The notes under the pieces: model-generated
Told to the model about the DNA's origin: nothing
What the model saw: the letters and a program-made list of their open reading frames with translations, nothing else
The model's database searches: none
Program-made: the position numbers and the translations under genes
Shown: positions 41,701 through 53,400 of the stretch, one piece after another
Layout of the letters: the number at the start of each line of letters is the position of its first letter
Numbering within the stretch: position 1 is the stretch's first letter
Assembly (NCBI RefSeq): GCF_030269925.1
Contig: NC_085135.1
Span: 4,402,753-4,466,752, forward strand
Reading direction: 5' to 3'
Source of the DNA: Bombyx mori
Lineage: Eukaryota > Arthropoda > Insecta > Lepidoptera > Bombycidae
DNA: 64,000 bases

Positions 41701-43793
41701 CGAACGCCTTCGCCTCCATATCCTTGCTCGGACGCTTGGGTTCGACTCTGTCGTGATGTGCTCCTTCACCAGTCTGTCCAAGGCCTTTTCGCGCGTTGAT
41801 ACATGGGCGCAGGTGAGGAAGTTGACCTCTTTCGCGTTGTTGCCATCGAGGCCATGTAGCACCCATCCCAATTGGGTGAATGAGGCTACCGGCTGGTTCC
41901 TTCTGCCCCTGCGCGTCTTCTTGGCGGCGATGAGTCCCCAGTTGTCCTGCCCGATCAATAGTTGGGGGGATTGTTCAACGTAACATAACTGGTCCGCCAG
42001 GCTCTTCAGGTGCGCGTAGCCTTCGATAGTCTCCCTCTTCAGTCGCTGGGGTGCAAGGCTCATGTCATCCATTGTGCGTGCTCCGAAGATCGTCCTCTTC
42101 TGCCGCTGGTGAAGCCCTCGAACTCGGATGTTAAGCTTCATCGAGTCCTTCTTCGTTAGGGTCTTCCCGCCCACGGTCTCGAGGCGGAGCGTCTCCTTGG
42201 GTCCCTTCAGGCCGATCTGCTTCGCCACGCTCGAGTCCAGGAGAGTTACCGTGGAGCCTTCGTCCAGCAGGGCCAGCACCGTCGTCGATCCCGACGGCCC
42301 GTACACTTCAACGGGCACCATCTTCAAGTACGCCCTGCTGATCCGCGTGCAGTTGATGGGAAGTCGCACGTTGTTCGCGACTTCCCTGTTCTCTGCTGGC
42401 TCTGTCTCCGGCTTCTCGTTGTCGCTACACAGTAGTGGTGCCAGCGCTTGCACGTGCGGCATGGCGGTCGTTGACACAATTGCTTCCGGTGCTTACCATC
42501 GAGGCACTTGTAACATAGGCGCGACTCCTTTGCCATTCTCCATCGTTCCTGCACCGCAGCTCCCTTGTACCTCGGACAATCGTACAGCGGGTGCCCTTCC
42601 TTGCACTGCGGGCACGCCGGCTTGTCTATTATTACTCTGTCCGAAGTTGCGCGCTCGGTGCAGTCGGTTGTGGCGTGCGTCGCCTGTCGCCTCGATGGTT
42701 GTCTTTTTGTTGCCACCTCGGCCACGGCGTGTGGCCCGCACCGGTCCGCCATCTTGTTCAGGAAACCGCACATCGTGTTGAGGTCCGGGTCTCCTTCAGT
42801 TTTTTCGATGATGTGGTCGTACCACCGGAACCTCAAGATGGTCGGCATTTTGTCGACGATGCTTTTCAACAGCTCGGGCGACATCAAATATTGGGGTTTC
42901 CGCAGTCCCCTGATCGCTGCGACGGTATTGTTAACATTGCTCGCCAGTGAGCAAATGTCGTAGGCGGAGTCGCTTATCGTCGGAAGCCTTCGTATGCGGT
43001 CTAGCTCCGCTAAGACTAAAGCGTCCGCCCTTCCATAGCACCGCCGCAGTGATTCCATTACTTCCTCCGGTGTGCTCTCGGAGTACAGCTGGCTACGGAC
43101 TCCTTCCCTGGCTTGTCCTTTCAGCGCTCTTCTCAGCCGCGCCATGTTTTGAGCGCTCGAGAAGAGTGGAGCGGTATCCTCGTAGACAGCCTTGAAGGCC
43201 ACCCACTCCCTGCAGTCGCCTTCGAACGTCGGCAACTGGTGCATGTAGTCGGGTTGTGGCGGCAGCTCCTTGGTCGTTGCGCTCCTTACTACTTCCACTA
43301 TCGCCTTAGCCAGGTCCCTGTTGCCGCACTCTTCCATGTTGGCCTTGCTGACGGGACGGTTCTCAATGTGCTCGCCTACGGGCTCCTTGTCCATACTGCC
43401 CGCCGACTTCTGGACCCAGGCCCTGATCTGATCATCCCGGTCCTTTGGCTCTTCTATAATGGAATCATCGTCATCTTCATTTTCGGCTTGGATCAATTCC
43501 AGGCGGAGTCTGGCGGCTATAGTGGCTGCCTGTGCTTCTATCAATTCTTTTTCCGCCAGCTCCGCTCTCGCTGCCAGTTCCTTACGTCGTAGCGATTTCT
43601 TCGACGCGGGTCTATTTTCACCACGTATCCGCGTCGTTGTCTCTTCAAGTTTTGTGTTCTGGGTCGTACCGGTCGCGGAGCTCTCGTATGTTTCGTACGA
43701 AGTCGCTTCTGTTGCCTCCGGACTGGTTTCTTGAACCGCAGGTTCGAGTGGCTGTTCCCTCGATGATCCCTTGTTGCTCCTGGTAATCGGCAT
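38753..43793 (-). pseudogene. BEL/Pao gag-pol, frameshifted and missing the RT core
   Basis: Gag from the ATG at 43793 (MPITRSNKGS), with a DUF1759-type region around LPTFEGDCREW and Cys/His knuckles (CPQCKEGHPLYDC, CYKCLDGKHRKQLC). The frame shifts near 42440. A protease (LLDEGSTVTLLDS) runs to about 41720, where a second frameshift occurs. Between about 41510 and 41330 only scraps of the RT remain (AACSPSAASFVTNKNA) and the YVDD region is lost. From 41326 the RNase H (TFTDASEKAYACAVYW) and integrase (DYFGP, YSDNGTNFVGA, GGAWERLVRSVK) are intact to 38753. It cannot make its own reverse transcriptase. Confidence 0.88.
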
Positions 43794-43808
43794 CGTTGAA
43801 TAATCGCT

Positions 43809-43828
43809 GAATCCGGCTCGAAGGACCA
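43809..43828 (-). other. Primer-binding site complementary to tRNA-Tyr
   Basis: In element sense it reads TGGTCCTTCGAGCCGGATTC, two bases after the 5' LTR. It pairs with the last 20 bases of insect tRNA-Tyr (…GAATCCGGCTCGAAGGACCA, recalled from known tRNA sequence). Confidence 0.8.
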
Positions 43829-43830
43829 GC

Positions 43831-44516
43831 TGTTGGGTACGCAGCACGTCACCCGTGTCGATAAGGCGAGTGACGCCAACCCAGGTTGGACGGGTTTATG
43901 AATCTTATAAGATTTCTTGAAATCCTATAAGACGCCGGATGCCCGTCTCGTGGCGATTATTCGTGTCGATCTGAAGCAGTCAATGTGAGGGTCCTGAGGT
44001 GTACGATATCGTACAAGCTCACTCGAAATTAAAACTCAAAACTTTGCAAATTAACGTAAGCCGAGCCGACCGATCTGTCAATACAACCGAATTTCTTCTA
44101 TGTTCAATAACCGACGATCTTTTCAACAGTCTTCAAGTCTTCAATAAAAATCTTTAATATTTCAATAAATTCTTCGAGGCGCAGATGTCTTTACTCGTGC
44201 GTTTTTTGGTGATCTTCGTTCGGAGGGTCGGCGGCCGGCGGTTGGCAGGTAGTCGGTCGAGGGTCGGTCGGTAGGTCGGCAGGTACCTGACAACGTCGCA
44301 GGGTCGCTTAACTACCTCGGAATGTTACCCTACAGAGATCTCGTGTAAAATACGGCTCTCGTCGAGATCATTTTCACTATGATCGGCTCGGTTTATTCGA
44401 TATATCTATTTATTCGTTAAATCTATATACAAGAGTCTTATACTTAACTATTCTATGTCGTATTCCCTATCGATACATGTAACTTATTCTATGCTAAATC
44501 TATATGACGCGCCCGT
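43831..44516 (-). repeat. BEL 5' LTR (right), truncated
   Basis: 686 bp remain, from TGTTGGGTACG to CCCGTA, where repeat XZ begins. The partner LTR continues as TAAACAAAATACCC, which is not found after XZ, so LTR sequence has been deleted here. Confidence 0.85.
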
Positions 44517-45351
44517 ATCCACAGATTCGGTAGAATCTGGCGCCAAGTTCCGTTCAAAAATCCCGTTGTAAACGGAGCGCCAGACTACCGACTGTGTTTA
44601 CTGTGAGCAGAACAGTTTTTTGAGGTTGCGAAATTTTATTTAATTCTACGGTACTTCTGGTTCCTAAATTGTATATTATATCAATCACTCACAACTTTAT
44701 TTTACTGATATTAACTAGTTATATCAATTACAACAATTAATCTACTTGAAATTATTAATTTTATCACCACAAACTATGGCTCGCTCAAAAATTTCGATCC
44801 TGACTTTTTTCGATGTAAAAAGTGACATGCCACAGACTATAAATATTCGAGAATGGTAATCTAAGGCCGCCAGGGTGCGCTGGAATTATTCCTATTTGTA
44901 ATGGATTTTATGACCTGGTAACTGAGACCTTTAAGTCATGTCTTATTTTAATTTATATTCATATTTTTATGAAAAATGATATTATGGAGTGAAATGAAAT
45001 GTGATATTATGGAGTGAAATGAAATGAAGATGATTAATTTGAGACATTAATCAAATGGGATGAAATGAAATGAGATGAGATGATATGGAATGAAATATAA
45101 TCTCAGTAAAATGGTGGTGGTCATTTACTAAGATCTCAGTGGACTTTTTGGAGGAAACCGAGAAGTTACGTACAGCGGCTTTGTTTAATTTTCCCACATT
45201 TGTGCACTTTCACAGATATTAAACACTATTATTACACATTTAAACCCGAAGAAACACTAAATAGACAAATTAAAACAAATCACACAACTTCACACCTCGC
45301 GTTCCCGCCAAAAAGTCATTATTTCTACATAAACTGTAGCTTCAAGGGGAT
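44517..45351 (-). mobile_element. Repeat XZ, simple reverse copy (~835 bp)
   Basis: Homologous along its whole length to the composite XZ at 25.19-28.95 kb, but with a single distal unit and without the MITE, SINE or LINE. A short local duplication of GATATTATGGAGTGAAATG is seen near 44990-45020. The terminal hairpin (GGTAGAATCTGGCGCC...GCGCCAGACTACC) is kept. Confidence 0.75.
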
Positions 45352-45883
45352 AGTTTGCAGTTCTTATTGAACGGTTTATACATTAAATAACGTTAATGTT
45401 GTTACTGTTAGTATTTTAGTTTAAGTACTGCCGAAGCAAGTACTGTTGTTACTGTTGGAGAAACAATTTTGTTTTGTAATGTAATACCGAAATACTTTAC
45501 GAGATGGCGTTACAAAAAATCCCTTCCCAAAACTATAAAACCGTTGTGATTGTCTACGAATAATAAATAATATAATAACTAATATTTATTCGTAGGTGAT
45601 TGTTTAAGATGCTATGAATATTTCGGTTTTGATTTCATCAAAATAACTTGAACTTTACTATTGAATTCCGAAGAAAATTCTAATTAAGGCTGAGTTAAGT
45701 TCAGCTTTTTATTTAAGCCTCTTACTGTAGTTTTTAAATTACATTTATGCGGATTGATGTTTCAAGGCTTTCAGATTTTAATTTTAAATTCTGAAATAAT
45801 TAAGAACAGCGTCATCTACCCTTCAGATTTGAAACAAAATTTAATTCGGTTTAAATTTGTAAAAGTTGATGTTGATTATTATT
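45352..45883. other. No gene seen
   Basis: AT-rich. At 45554-45593 an imperfect palindrome with 13-bp arms (CTACGAAT.../...ATTCGTAG) may be a MITE remnant. Nothing else is assignable. Confidence 0.4.
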
Positions 45884-45887
45884 ACAC

Positions 45888-48800
45888 TGTAACGCAGCGT
45901 TCCGTTTCGCGGGGCAACAGCAGCCAAAGGGAATGTGACTCAGGTCCGTGCCGCGACGACCCACCCCGCGCTACCCGCGCCCGCGCATCTGTTGCATCAT
46001 TCGCACCCCCCCCAATTAGTGCGCGCCAGACTTTGAAGCGGAATACACGCGTCCCCGGTCAATACCGGAACTGACAACCCGAGAGTCTCATGCCAGTCGG
46101 GCACCTAACATTAAACTGGCAGCCCAAGCGCGGGCCCTTTAACTAGTATTTCGGAGTGAATCTACGTAATTACGACACGTACTCGTCGTCAGTCACGGCG
46201 TCAATCCGATTTTCAAGACGTTGAAGAAGAAATTGGTTCAACCGCGGGACCGACGCCAACATTTACCGCAAACAACATGGCGTCATTACAAGAAAGTCAA
46301 ATGGCAGCATTCGAACGCCTACTCGACCGTGAGCATAAAACTCAACTCGAATCATCAGCAACACCGACGTCGGAGCCGACATCGCCGCCTTCCTCGACGC
46401 CCGCTCACCATTCTGGGAACTTCGCGTCATGCACGGCGCGGTTCAGCGGAGCGCCCGGCGACTCACTCGACGGTTTCCTTGACGCGGTCGAATCATACAA
46501 AGATTGTGCTGACGTAGGACACGCCATCGCGTTACGAGGACTCTCAATGTTACTAACCGGAAATGCAGCCGTGTGGTGGCAAGGCGTTAAAGCTAGCATC
46601 ACTTCCTGGGACGACGCTTTATCATCGTTACGAAGCGCTTTCGGTGATTGCAGACCGCCCCATCGAGTCTACTTAGAGCTCTTCAAAATGTCGCAAGGAC
46701 AAAGAGAGAAGACGGAGATCTTCGTTGCCAGAGCACGAGCCCTACTAGCTCGACTCCCACCTGGTGACCTTAGTGAGAAAGTTCAAATTGATATGCTTTA
46801 CGGCCTTCTACACCGTCGTGTTCGTAAAAGATTAAGAAGAGACGAAATAACTTCATACGACACGTTATTAAAGAAAACGCGCCATATCGAGGACTCCATC
46901 TACGAGACCAGTCCGCCTGAATTTATTCATCATCCTCAGCGAGCGACGCCACGTTCATCGGGTAGTACCGTAGGCGAAGTTCCCGCCGGTGCTTCGACTT
47001 CGCAGCATACATACGCGCGGATGACGCCGCGGAAAATATTCAACTCGGGCGCCGCTGGCGGCCCGCCACGCGACGACAGCGCTGCGCCGAGCACCGTTCG
47101 AGTCCCCGCGCCTCGCTACACGAACACTGATAATGTATCATCTACGTCGATTGTTAAAAGACTGTTCTGTGTTTATTGCAAAAAGTACGGACATATTCGT
47201 GATGAGTGTTTAAAATTAGCGTCAAAAACGAAATTCGACAACGAAAATACGCAAGCTGTATCCTCGTGTTACGGGTGTGGTACCAAAGGTGTTACTCGGT
47301 CTCAGTGTACAAAGTGTAACGCAAGTTATTACGCCGTCGACGCTGCACGGACCCGATCAGTCACATCCGATTTACCTATTGGTAAAGTAAATACACAGCT
47401 GTCAAGTTCAGTGAACTCTATTCATCGCGACAGCTCGTTGCATACAGCTTGCACTTCAAACACCGTAAAGTCGTCCATTTATATTAATAATCGTAAACAA
47501 TGTTTTGTTGATAATGAAAATAATTATTATCCTACCGATTTTAAGGCGATTCTTCCTCCGCGCTTTTTCGGTACTGATAACAAGGTTAGACTTCAAAATT
47601 ATTCTAGACTTAATCATAATATAAACAATAATATTAGTTCTAGGAATAGGCCCCTGATGCGTTACTCGAGTGGTACCGAACCAAAACATAGTTATTCCGA
47701 GGTACCAAGTGGCCGCGATAGGGTGACCATGATGAACGAAAATAGCGTGACCATGGAAAACGTCGGACATTTTTCGACGATTAATTCTAATGTGAAAAGT
47801 GTTGCCCAGAGTAACTCTACTGAGCACCAGGTTAGGTTAAGACCAATTTTAAGTGTTCAAATTTTAGGTATACGAGGTAGTGCTTTGTTGGATACGGGAG
47901 CTAAGAGTAGCGTTGCCGGTGCGTTGCTTTATGAATTGCTGTTAAAGCATAACCATCCGTGTGAGGAAACCAGGCGTCGGGTGAGGCTTGCAGACGGTTC
48001 CGCGCGCACCCGCCGAGTTTTGCTCACTACTCTAGAAGTAAGGATAAGTCCCGAAAGGTCAGTAACCCTTGAATTTACTGTTGCTCCAGATGCTCAAAAT
48101 AATGAAACTTTGCTTGGCATGGATTTTTTGGTGGCGGCAGGTATTGTGCTTGACTTTGCTTCATCCACTTGGCATTTTTCGGGAAAACGGGTTACATATC
48201 CAATTGAATATGAGTGCCCTAAGCCATGCATGTTTGCTTCTACTGCTGACTTCCTGCGTGATGATAAGGGTTCTATGCTTGGCTCCGATGAACGGCAGCA
48301 GCTATCACATTTATTGCAGCAGAATGGAGACATATTTAGGGTGGGGGGAGCCCCAACCCTTTACGCCGAGCACCACATTGATACCGGTGATCATCCGCCT
48401 ATATCGGTACCGCCGTATAGGCTCACTCCTGTGCTTCAACAGCGAGGAGAGGTTCTCGCAATCGATTTGTTCGGGCCACTGCCAGAAGGAGAGCAGGGGG
48501 GGCGATGGGTACTCCTGGTAGAGGATGTAGCTACAAGATGGGTAGAACTCTACGCACTTGTTGATGCCACCGCCGTGGCTTGCTCCCGAGTCCTACTGGA
48601 AGAGTATTTCCTTCGTTATGGCTTGCTTATGCGTCTAGGGGTGTAACACGTAAGTTCATGCCACGACGGGATGGCCCGTATCGCGTAGTAAAAATAGTTA
48701 GTCCTACAACGTACTTCATAGCAGACTTGTCAAACAATGTCATCGGCAAGTATCACACCGCGGATTTAACCCACTCTCCGTCAAATTCAAGTACGGATCC

Positions 48801-49118
48801 AATTATGCCAAAGAGGCAGAGAGGAAGGCCGCGTCTTCAGACTAACAGTCCCAAGTTGGACTCGGGACGCGTTCCCAACTTGGAGGGGGAGTATGTAACG
48901 CAACGTTCCGTTTCGCGGGGCAACAGCAGCCAAAGAGAATGTGACTCAGGTCCGTGCCGCGACGACCCACCCCGCGCTACCCGCGCCCGCGCATCTGTTG
49001 CATCATTCGCACCCCCAATTAGTGCGCGCCAGACTTTGAAGCGGAATACACGCGTCCCCGGTCGATACCGGAACTGACAACCCGAGAGTCTCATGCCAGT
49101 CGGGCACCTAACATTAAA
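45888..49118 (+). mobile_element. Gypsy-type LTR element, internally deleted (3.2 kb)
   Basis: LTRs 45888-46115 (228 bp) and 48894-49118 (225 bp), starting TGTAACGCARCGTTCC and ending CACCTAACATTAAA. They differ by a C-run length and about three bases. Target duplication ACAC is at 45884-45887 and 49119-49122. TGGCAGCCCAAGCGCG after the 5' LTR is the likely primer site, and GGAGGGGGAGTA before the 3' LTR is the purine tract. A full element would be about 5 kb. Confidence 0.88.
46277..48646 (+). CDS. Gag-protease-integrase fusion left by in-frame deletion
   Basis: 789 codons from ATG 46277. Gag (FSGAPGDSLDGFLDAVESYK, then AVWWQGVKASITSWDD) is followed by zinc motifs (CVYCKKYGHIRDEC, CYGCGTKGVTRSQCTKC). 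A protease comes next (LLDTGAKSSVAGALL, then LLGMDFLVAAGIVLDF). The chain reaches the first residues of the RT (PPYRLTP) and jumps straight to integrase-like sequence (EVLAIDLFGPLPEG...WVELYAL). RT, RNase H and most of integrase are missing, yet the frame stays open to 48646. A further integrase C-terminal piece (KFMPRRDGPYRVVKI) follows at about 48650-48890 in another frame. The element must depend on another for reverse transcriptase. Confidence 0.85.
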   Translation: MASLQESQMAAFERLLDREHKTQLESSATPTSEPTSPPSSTPAHHSGNFASCTARFSGAPGDSLDGFLDAVESYKDCADVGHAIALRGLSMLLTGNAAVWWQGVKASITSWDDALSSLRSAFGDCRPPHRVYLELFKMSQGQREKTEIFVARARALLARLPPGDLSEKVQIDMLYGLLHRRVRKRLRRDEITSYDTLLKKTRHIEDSIYETSPPEFIHHPQRATPRSSGSTVGEVPAGASTSQHTYARMTPRKIFNSGAAGGPPRDDSAAPSTVRVPAPRYTNTDNVSSTSIVKRLFCVYCKKYGHIRDECLKLASKTKFDNENTQAVSSCYGCGTKGVTRSQCTKCNASYYAVDAARTRSVTSDLPIGKVNTQLSSSVNSIHRDSSLHTACTSNTVKSSIYINNRKQCFVDNENNYYPTDFKAILPPRFFGTDNKVRLQNYSRLNHNINNNISSRNRPLMRYSSGTEPKHSYSEVPSGRDRVTMMNENSVTMENVGHFSTINSNVKSVAQSNSTEHQVRLRPILSVQILGIRGSALLDTGAKSSVAGALLYELLLKHNHPCEETRRRVRLADGSARTRRVLLTTLEVRISPERSVTLEFTVAPDAQNNETLLGMDFLVAAGIVLDFASSTWHFSGKRVTYPIEYECPKPCMFASTADFLRDDKGSMLGSDERQQLSHLLQQNGDIFRVGGAPTLYAEHHIDTGDHPPISVPPYRLTPVLQQRGEVLAIDLFGPLPEGEQGGRWVLLVEDVATRWVELYALVDATAVACSRVLLEEYFLRYGLLMRLGV

Positions 49119-49230
49119 ACACTAATTAATTGAGCGTTTCATTAGCTTTTAAGCTGAGTGACTATAATTAATTTATTTTTATTAAGTAATAAATGAGCAA
49201 AAAATAATACTTAACAAAAAGATATGAAAT

Positions 49231-50274
49231 CCGAACAAAAACAGTTTCACTGTAAAAAATTGCGCCAAGTCCACGTTTATAAAACTCATCTCAATAACAT
49301 TTGCACTTTACAAAAAAAGAAGACTTCAATAGCTTTCATTCTCTCCAAAAATATGTGAAATACAAAAAAATACCAAGAAACCGTCATAAAGATGAAAAAA
49401 TTAAAAAAAAATTGTTGAAAATTTAAAAATAAAAAAATAAAATTTTTATCGTACTTGGCGCGCGTCATTGAGTACCCCAAAATTTTTCGGAAGAATTTCA
49501 ACCCGAGAAAAAAACCATTTTGCTTTAATATACAGTGAAAGCTGAAAAAGTTACCCAGGTTGTCTTTTTCGCTCTTGTTAGCGTTTTATGAGAAATTGAG
49601 ACAGAACTACGGTAATTTTCAACAGCTCTCACTATATACCTATGGGCTATTATATGCCAAATCGACCACTTTTGCGTTCGACCCCTTTAGATTCAGCTGA
49701 AACTTTATTATTCTTTTCTACCCTTTGAAAAACATCTTTGAGAATTTTTTCAAATGTTTTGAAGCCAACTTATACATACGTATCGACTCGTAAGTAGCTT
49801 GTATTTGTATAAGCGAACACGAGAGGGTGTTTAGTTCAAATCATAAAAGATGAGTGGGAAATGAAAAAAATTCAAATAACATACGTATGAGATGTCGATT
49901 TTACTTAACTTTTGTAAAACTTATTATGAAATAATAATTCATTAATTACATTTATGCATTTCATAGGTTGACCTACTTATAAATTTCTAAACATTGAAAG
50001 GATGTTCATTTATCCTGAAAAATTTGGGGTACTCAATGACGCGCGCCAAGTACGATAAAATTTTTATTTTTTTATTTTTTAATTTTCAACAATTTTTTTT
50101 TTATTTTTTCATCTTTATGACGGTTTCTTGGTATTTTTTTGTATTTCACATATTTTTGTAGAGAATGAAAGCTATTGAAGTCTTCTTTTTTTTGTAAAGT
50201 GCAAATGTTATTGAGATGAGTTTTATAAACGTGGACTTGGCGCAATTTTTTACAGTGAAACTGTTTTTGTTCGG
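49231..50274. mobile_element. Fold-back element with ~265-bp inverted arms
   Basis: The left arm from CCGAACAAAAACAGTTTCAC (49231) to about 49495 is the near-perfect reverse complement of about 50010-50274. The interior of about 515 bp has no ORF. The arms contain long A or T runs and the palindromic GCGCGCGTCATTGAGTACCCC boundary motif. I see no clear target duplication. Confidence 0.85.
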
Positions 50275-50437
50275 TTATTATAACCGGGCTGGACAATAAA
50301 GATAAATTAATACAATTATGTGATAAAACACAAAAGACACTTCAGGGTGGCTGTTTTCCACTGCGGAAGTGGATATTTAATTTTGCACGCAATGATAACA
50401 GCCAATCACCCAATCAGTCAAAACTGTTAACTGTAGA
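50275..50437. other. No gene seen
   Basis: Short AT-rich spacer between the fold-back element and the reverse R1-A copy. The R1-A 3' end joins here at CCCTCTA with no poly(A), which indicates a deletion or recombination junction. Confidence 0.4.
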
Positions 50438-53400
50438 GGGCCGAACCTCCTACGAGGTCCCCGCGCAAAAGGGGCGCGCGGGGTATGTGAGACTCAACGA
50501 TCTGCATGGTGTTGTGAGCAGACCGCGGGCCCAAGGATTTTAGGACCCACCCACTAAACGACTCCCCTGCACTCTTACACCCGACGTCCGATCCCCTCCG
50601 AGGTCAGAACCCGGATGAGGTAGGGGGCTACCGCGGTCAACACTACAACCAGACGGCGCGGCTCACCCCAAGGACGCCCAGCCGACGGAGCCTTCGAGGC
50701 GAATCGAAGGCTCTGAAACGTCGGCCGTCTCGGTACGGCAGCCCGTCGGGCCGCCCAGACGGTGCCGCTGGTGTCCCGGAATACACCGCTGGACCAGAAC
50801 CAGCCTGCCGGGTCGGGACGCGATACACCGTCGACCGGTCGCTCTATTCACTCCACGGCAGCGCGCTAGAGTGCTGGTAGCGCGCCGCGCAGCCTCACCC
50901 CCTCAGGTCGCCCCTTGACCTTCACCGGGGGGAGGCCGCCACCTACAGGGGCCGGGACGTACGGGCGTATTCCCGCCTCCGGCCCCCGGCTCGACGGCGA
51001 CGGATCGGTGCGGAAAGGGAAGAGCTCTCCCTCTCTCGCTCCGCCGCCTCCTTCTGCGAGATGGTGGACTCGCAGAAGTCGAGCATCGCCTTCCAGGACG
51101 CGTCGCTGCCGAGCATCGTAGTCACGACGCGCGGCAGCGAGAGGTCCTCTCCTATGACCGCGACGAGGGCGGCGCGTTGCTCGTCGAATCCAGAGCAACG
51201 CGCCAGCGTGTGTTCCGCTGTGTCATCCTCGTCGCGGTCCGCGCAATGGTGGCACTGCGCCGTCGGTTCCCTTCCGGCTATCTTGTGCAAGTACCGGCCG
51301 AAACATCCGTGGCAGGTAAGCATCTGCGTCAGCCGGAAGGTGAGGCATCCGCGGTCGCGGCCCACCCAGTCCGCGAGAACCGGGCGGACCGCCTCGACGG
51401 TACGGATGCCGGCCGACGGGTCCGCCAAGCGGCGAGACCACGCCTCCAGCACGGACCGCCGAGATTGGAGCCTCCGCGCTCGAACTACTCCTTCGCCGGG
51501 GCGCCCTTCCCCCCTAGAGCGGAGGTCGCTACGCCACCTATAATCGGCAGCGAGCGCCTCCGCCTCCAGGTCCCAGGGTGGCGTCCCGGCGAGCAAGCAC
51601 GCCGCCTCGAATGAGACGGTGCGGTATCCTCGGATCGCCCTGACCGCAATCGCGCGCTGCGGACGTCGCAGCGCCGCGACGTTCTTGCGGGTCAGGGCGT
51701 GGCACCATGCGGGAGCCCCGTATAGTGCCATCGACCACACCACCCCCATGTAGAGGCGGCGCGCCACCTGATCGGGACCCCCGACGTTTGGAAGCAGACG
51801 GCTCAAAGAGCCGGCCGTCGCCATCAGTCGGGGGCCCAACTTCTCAAAGTGAGCGCGGAAGTTCCACCGATCGTCCAGTTCGAGGCCGAGGTACCGAAGA
51901 CCGGTCACCCCGACCCCGACGCGGACGCCTCCGATCACGAGGTGGGCACCCACAGGCGGCGCTCGTCCCGGCCCGTGAAACATCAGGGCCTGGGTTTTGT
52001 CGAGCGCCACCTCGAGCCCCAACCGTCGGATCCTAGTGACGACGTGTGCCACGCCTGCGCACGCCAGACGGGCAGACTCCCGGTAGTCCCTCCCTACGCT
52101 ACGACCTGGAGCTACGACCAACGTGTCGTCAGCGTAACAAATTACGCTGAGCCCGGGGAGGGGTCCCCGAATGACGCCCCGCAGGACCCAGTCGTAGCCG
52201 ATGTTCCACAGCAGGGGGCCCAGGACGGACCCCTGCGGAACACCGCGCTCGACGGGGAAGCGGTACATCGCCCCACTGTGTCCGATGCACTGGATCGACC
52301 TGCCCTCGAGATAGGAGCCGATCAGTCGGTGGAAGTATGCGGGGACGCCGTGATACTCCAGCGCCCCCGCGGTCACCGACCAGGGCAGGGTGTTGAAGGC
52401 GTTCCTGACATCTAAGGATAACGCCATCGCCACCCCGCCCCGGGATACGGCTTCGTCGGAGAGGGCCCTCACGCGCAGAATCGCGTCGATCGTCGAGCGG
52501 CCCTCCCTGAAGCCGTATTGCTCCGCCGAAAGATCGGGACCCGTCTCGGTCAGGTGCCGGACGATGCGGGCCACGACGATTCTCTCGAGCATCTTGCCCG
52601 CTTCGTCCAGCAACACGATGGGGCGATAGCCCGCGGGTGAGTCCGCGGGGCGCCCGTCCTTCCGCAGAAGGACCAGTCTGTCCGTCTTCCATTTCGACGG
52701 GAACCGTCCCGACTCGAGGCACGCTTCGAAAAGCCCCCCGAGCCGGTCCCCTAGGGCCTCGAAGGCCAAGCTCCAGACCCGGCCGTGAACGCCGTCAGGG
52801 CCGGGGGCCGTGTCCTTCGCTCTCATTCTGGACACGGCCGCATGGATCTCCGCCCCCGTGATAGGGGGAGGGGGCTCCTCGGCAGCGGGAACGCTGGGGC
52901 GACGCGGAGGCGTGCCCCACGTGGCGTCCATCTGGGGGGGCTCAAAGTCCCCCCCCGCTGCCGGCGGGAAGAGTGTCGCAACAATTTCCCGCAGCTCCGA
53001 GGCTGGAGCCGCTCGGTCACCGGGAGCGCCCATGGCTGCAGTTTCCTGTGAACCATCTTGTATGGGCGCCCCCAGGGATCTTCGTCGAGCGACTCCAGGA
53101 GAGTCTTCATGCTCTGCTTCTTGGCCTCGCCGATGGCCAGCTGCAGCGCCGTCTGCTTTTGACGACAGTCAGCGTGCAGCTGGGCCGCCGTCTCCGCGAA
53201 CGCAGCGTCGCGACGACGGCGGCGGCGGTGGCGTGCGCTCCGGCGGCGCGCCCTCACGCACTCCTCGCGGAGTCTTGCGATCTCGGGCGACCACCAGAAC
53301 GCACCCCCACGTGGTGCTCGGGGGCCGACCCGGGGCATGGCGGCATCACAAATATTTGCATTGGTGCCCCGGAACCAGTCGACCTCCGCATCCACGTCCG

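Larger units (their letters stand above)
37286..44516 (-). mobile_element. BEL/Pao element in reverse, LTRs present, internally deleted
   Basis: Direct LTR copies start TGTTGGGTACGCAGCACG at 37286 and 43831. The right one (the 5' LTR in element sense) is cut by repeat XZ after CCCGTA. The left one carries a SINE. Gag, protease, part of the RT, RNase H and integrase are recognisable. Confidence 0.88.

Noticed and set aside
44517..45351. XZ as a solo LTR
   Set aside because: Ends are not TG...CA, no flanking duplication is found, and the hairpin end does not suit an LTR.
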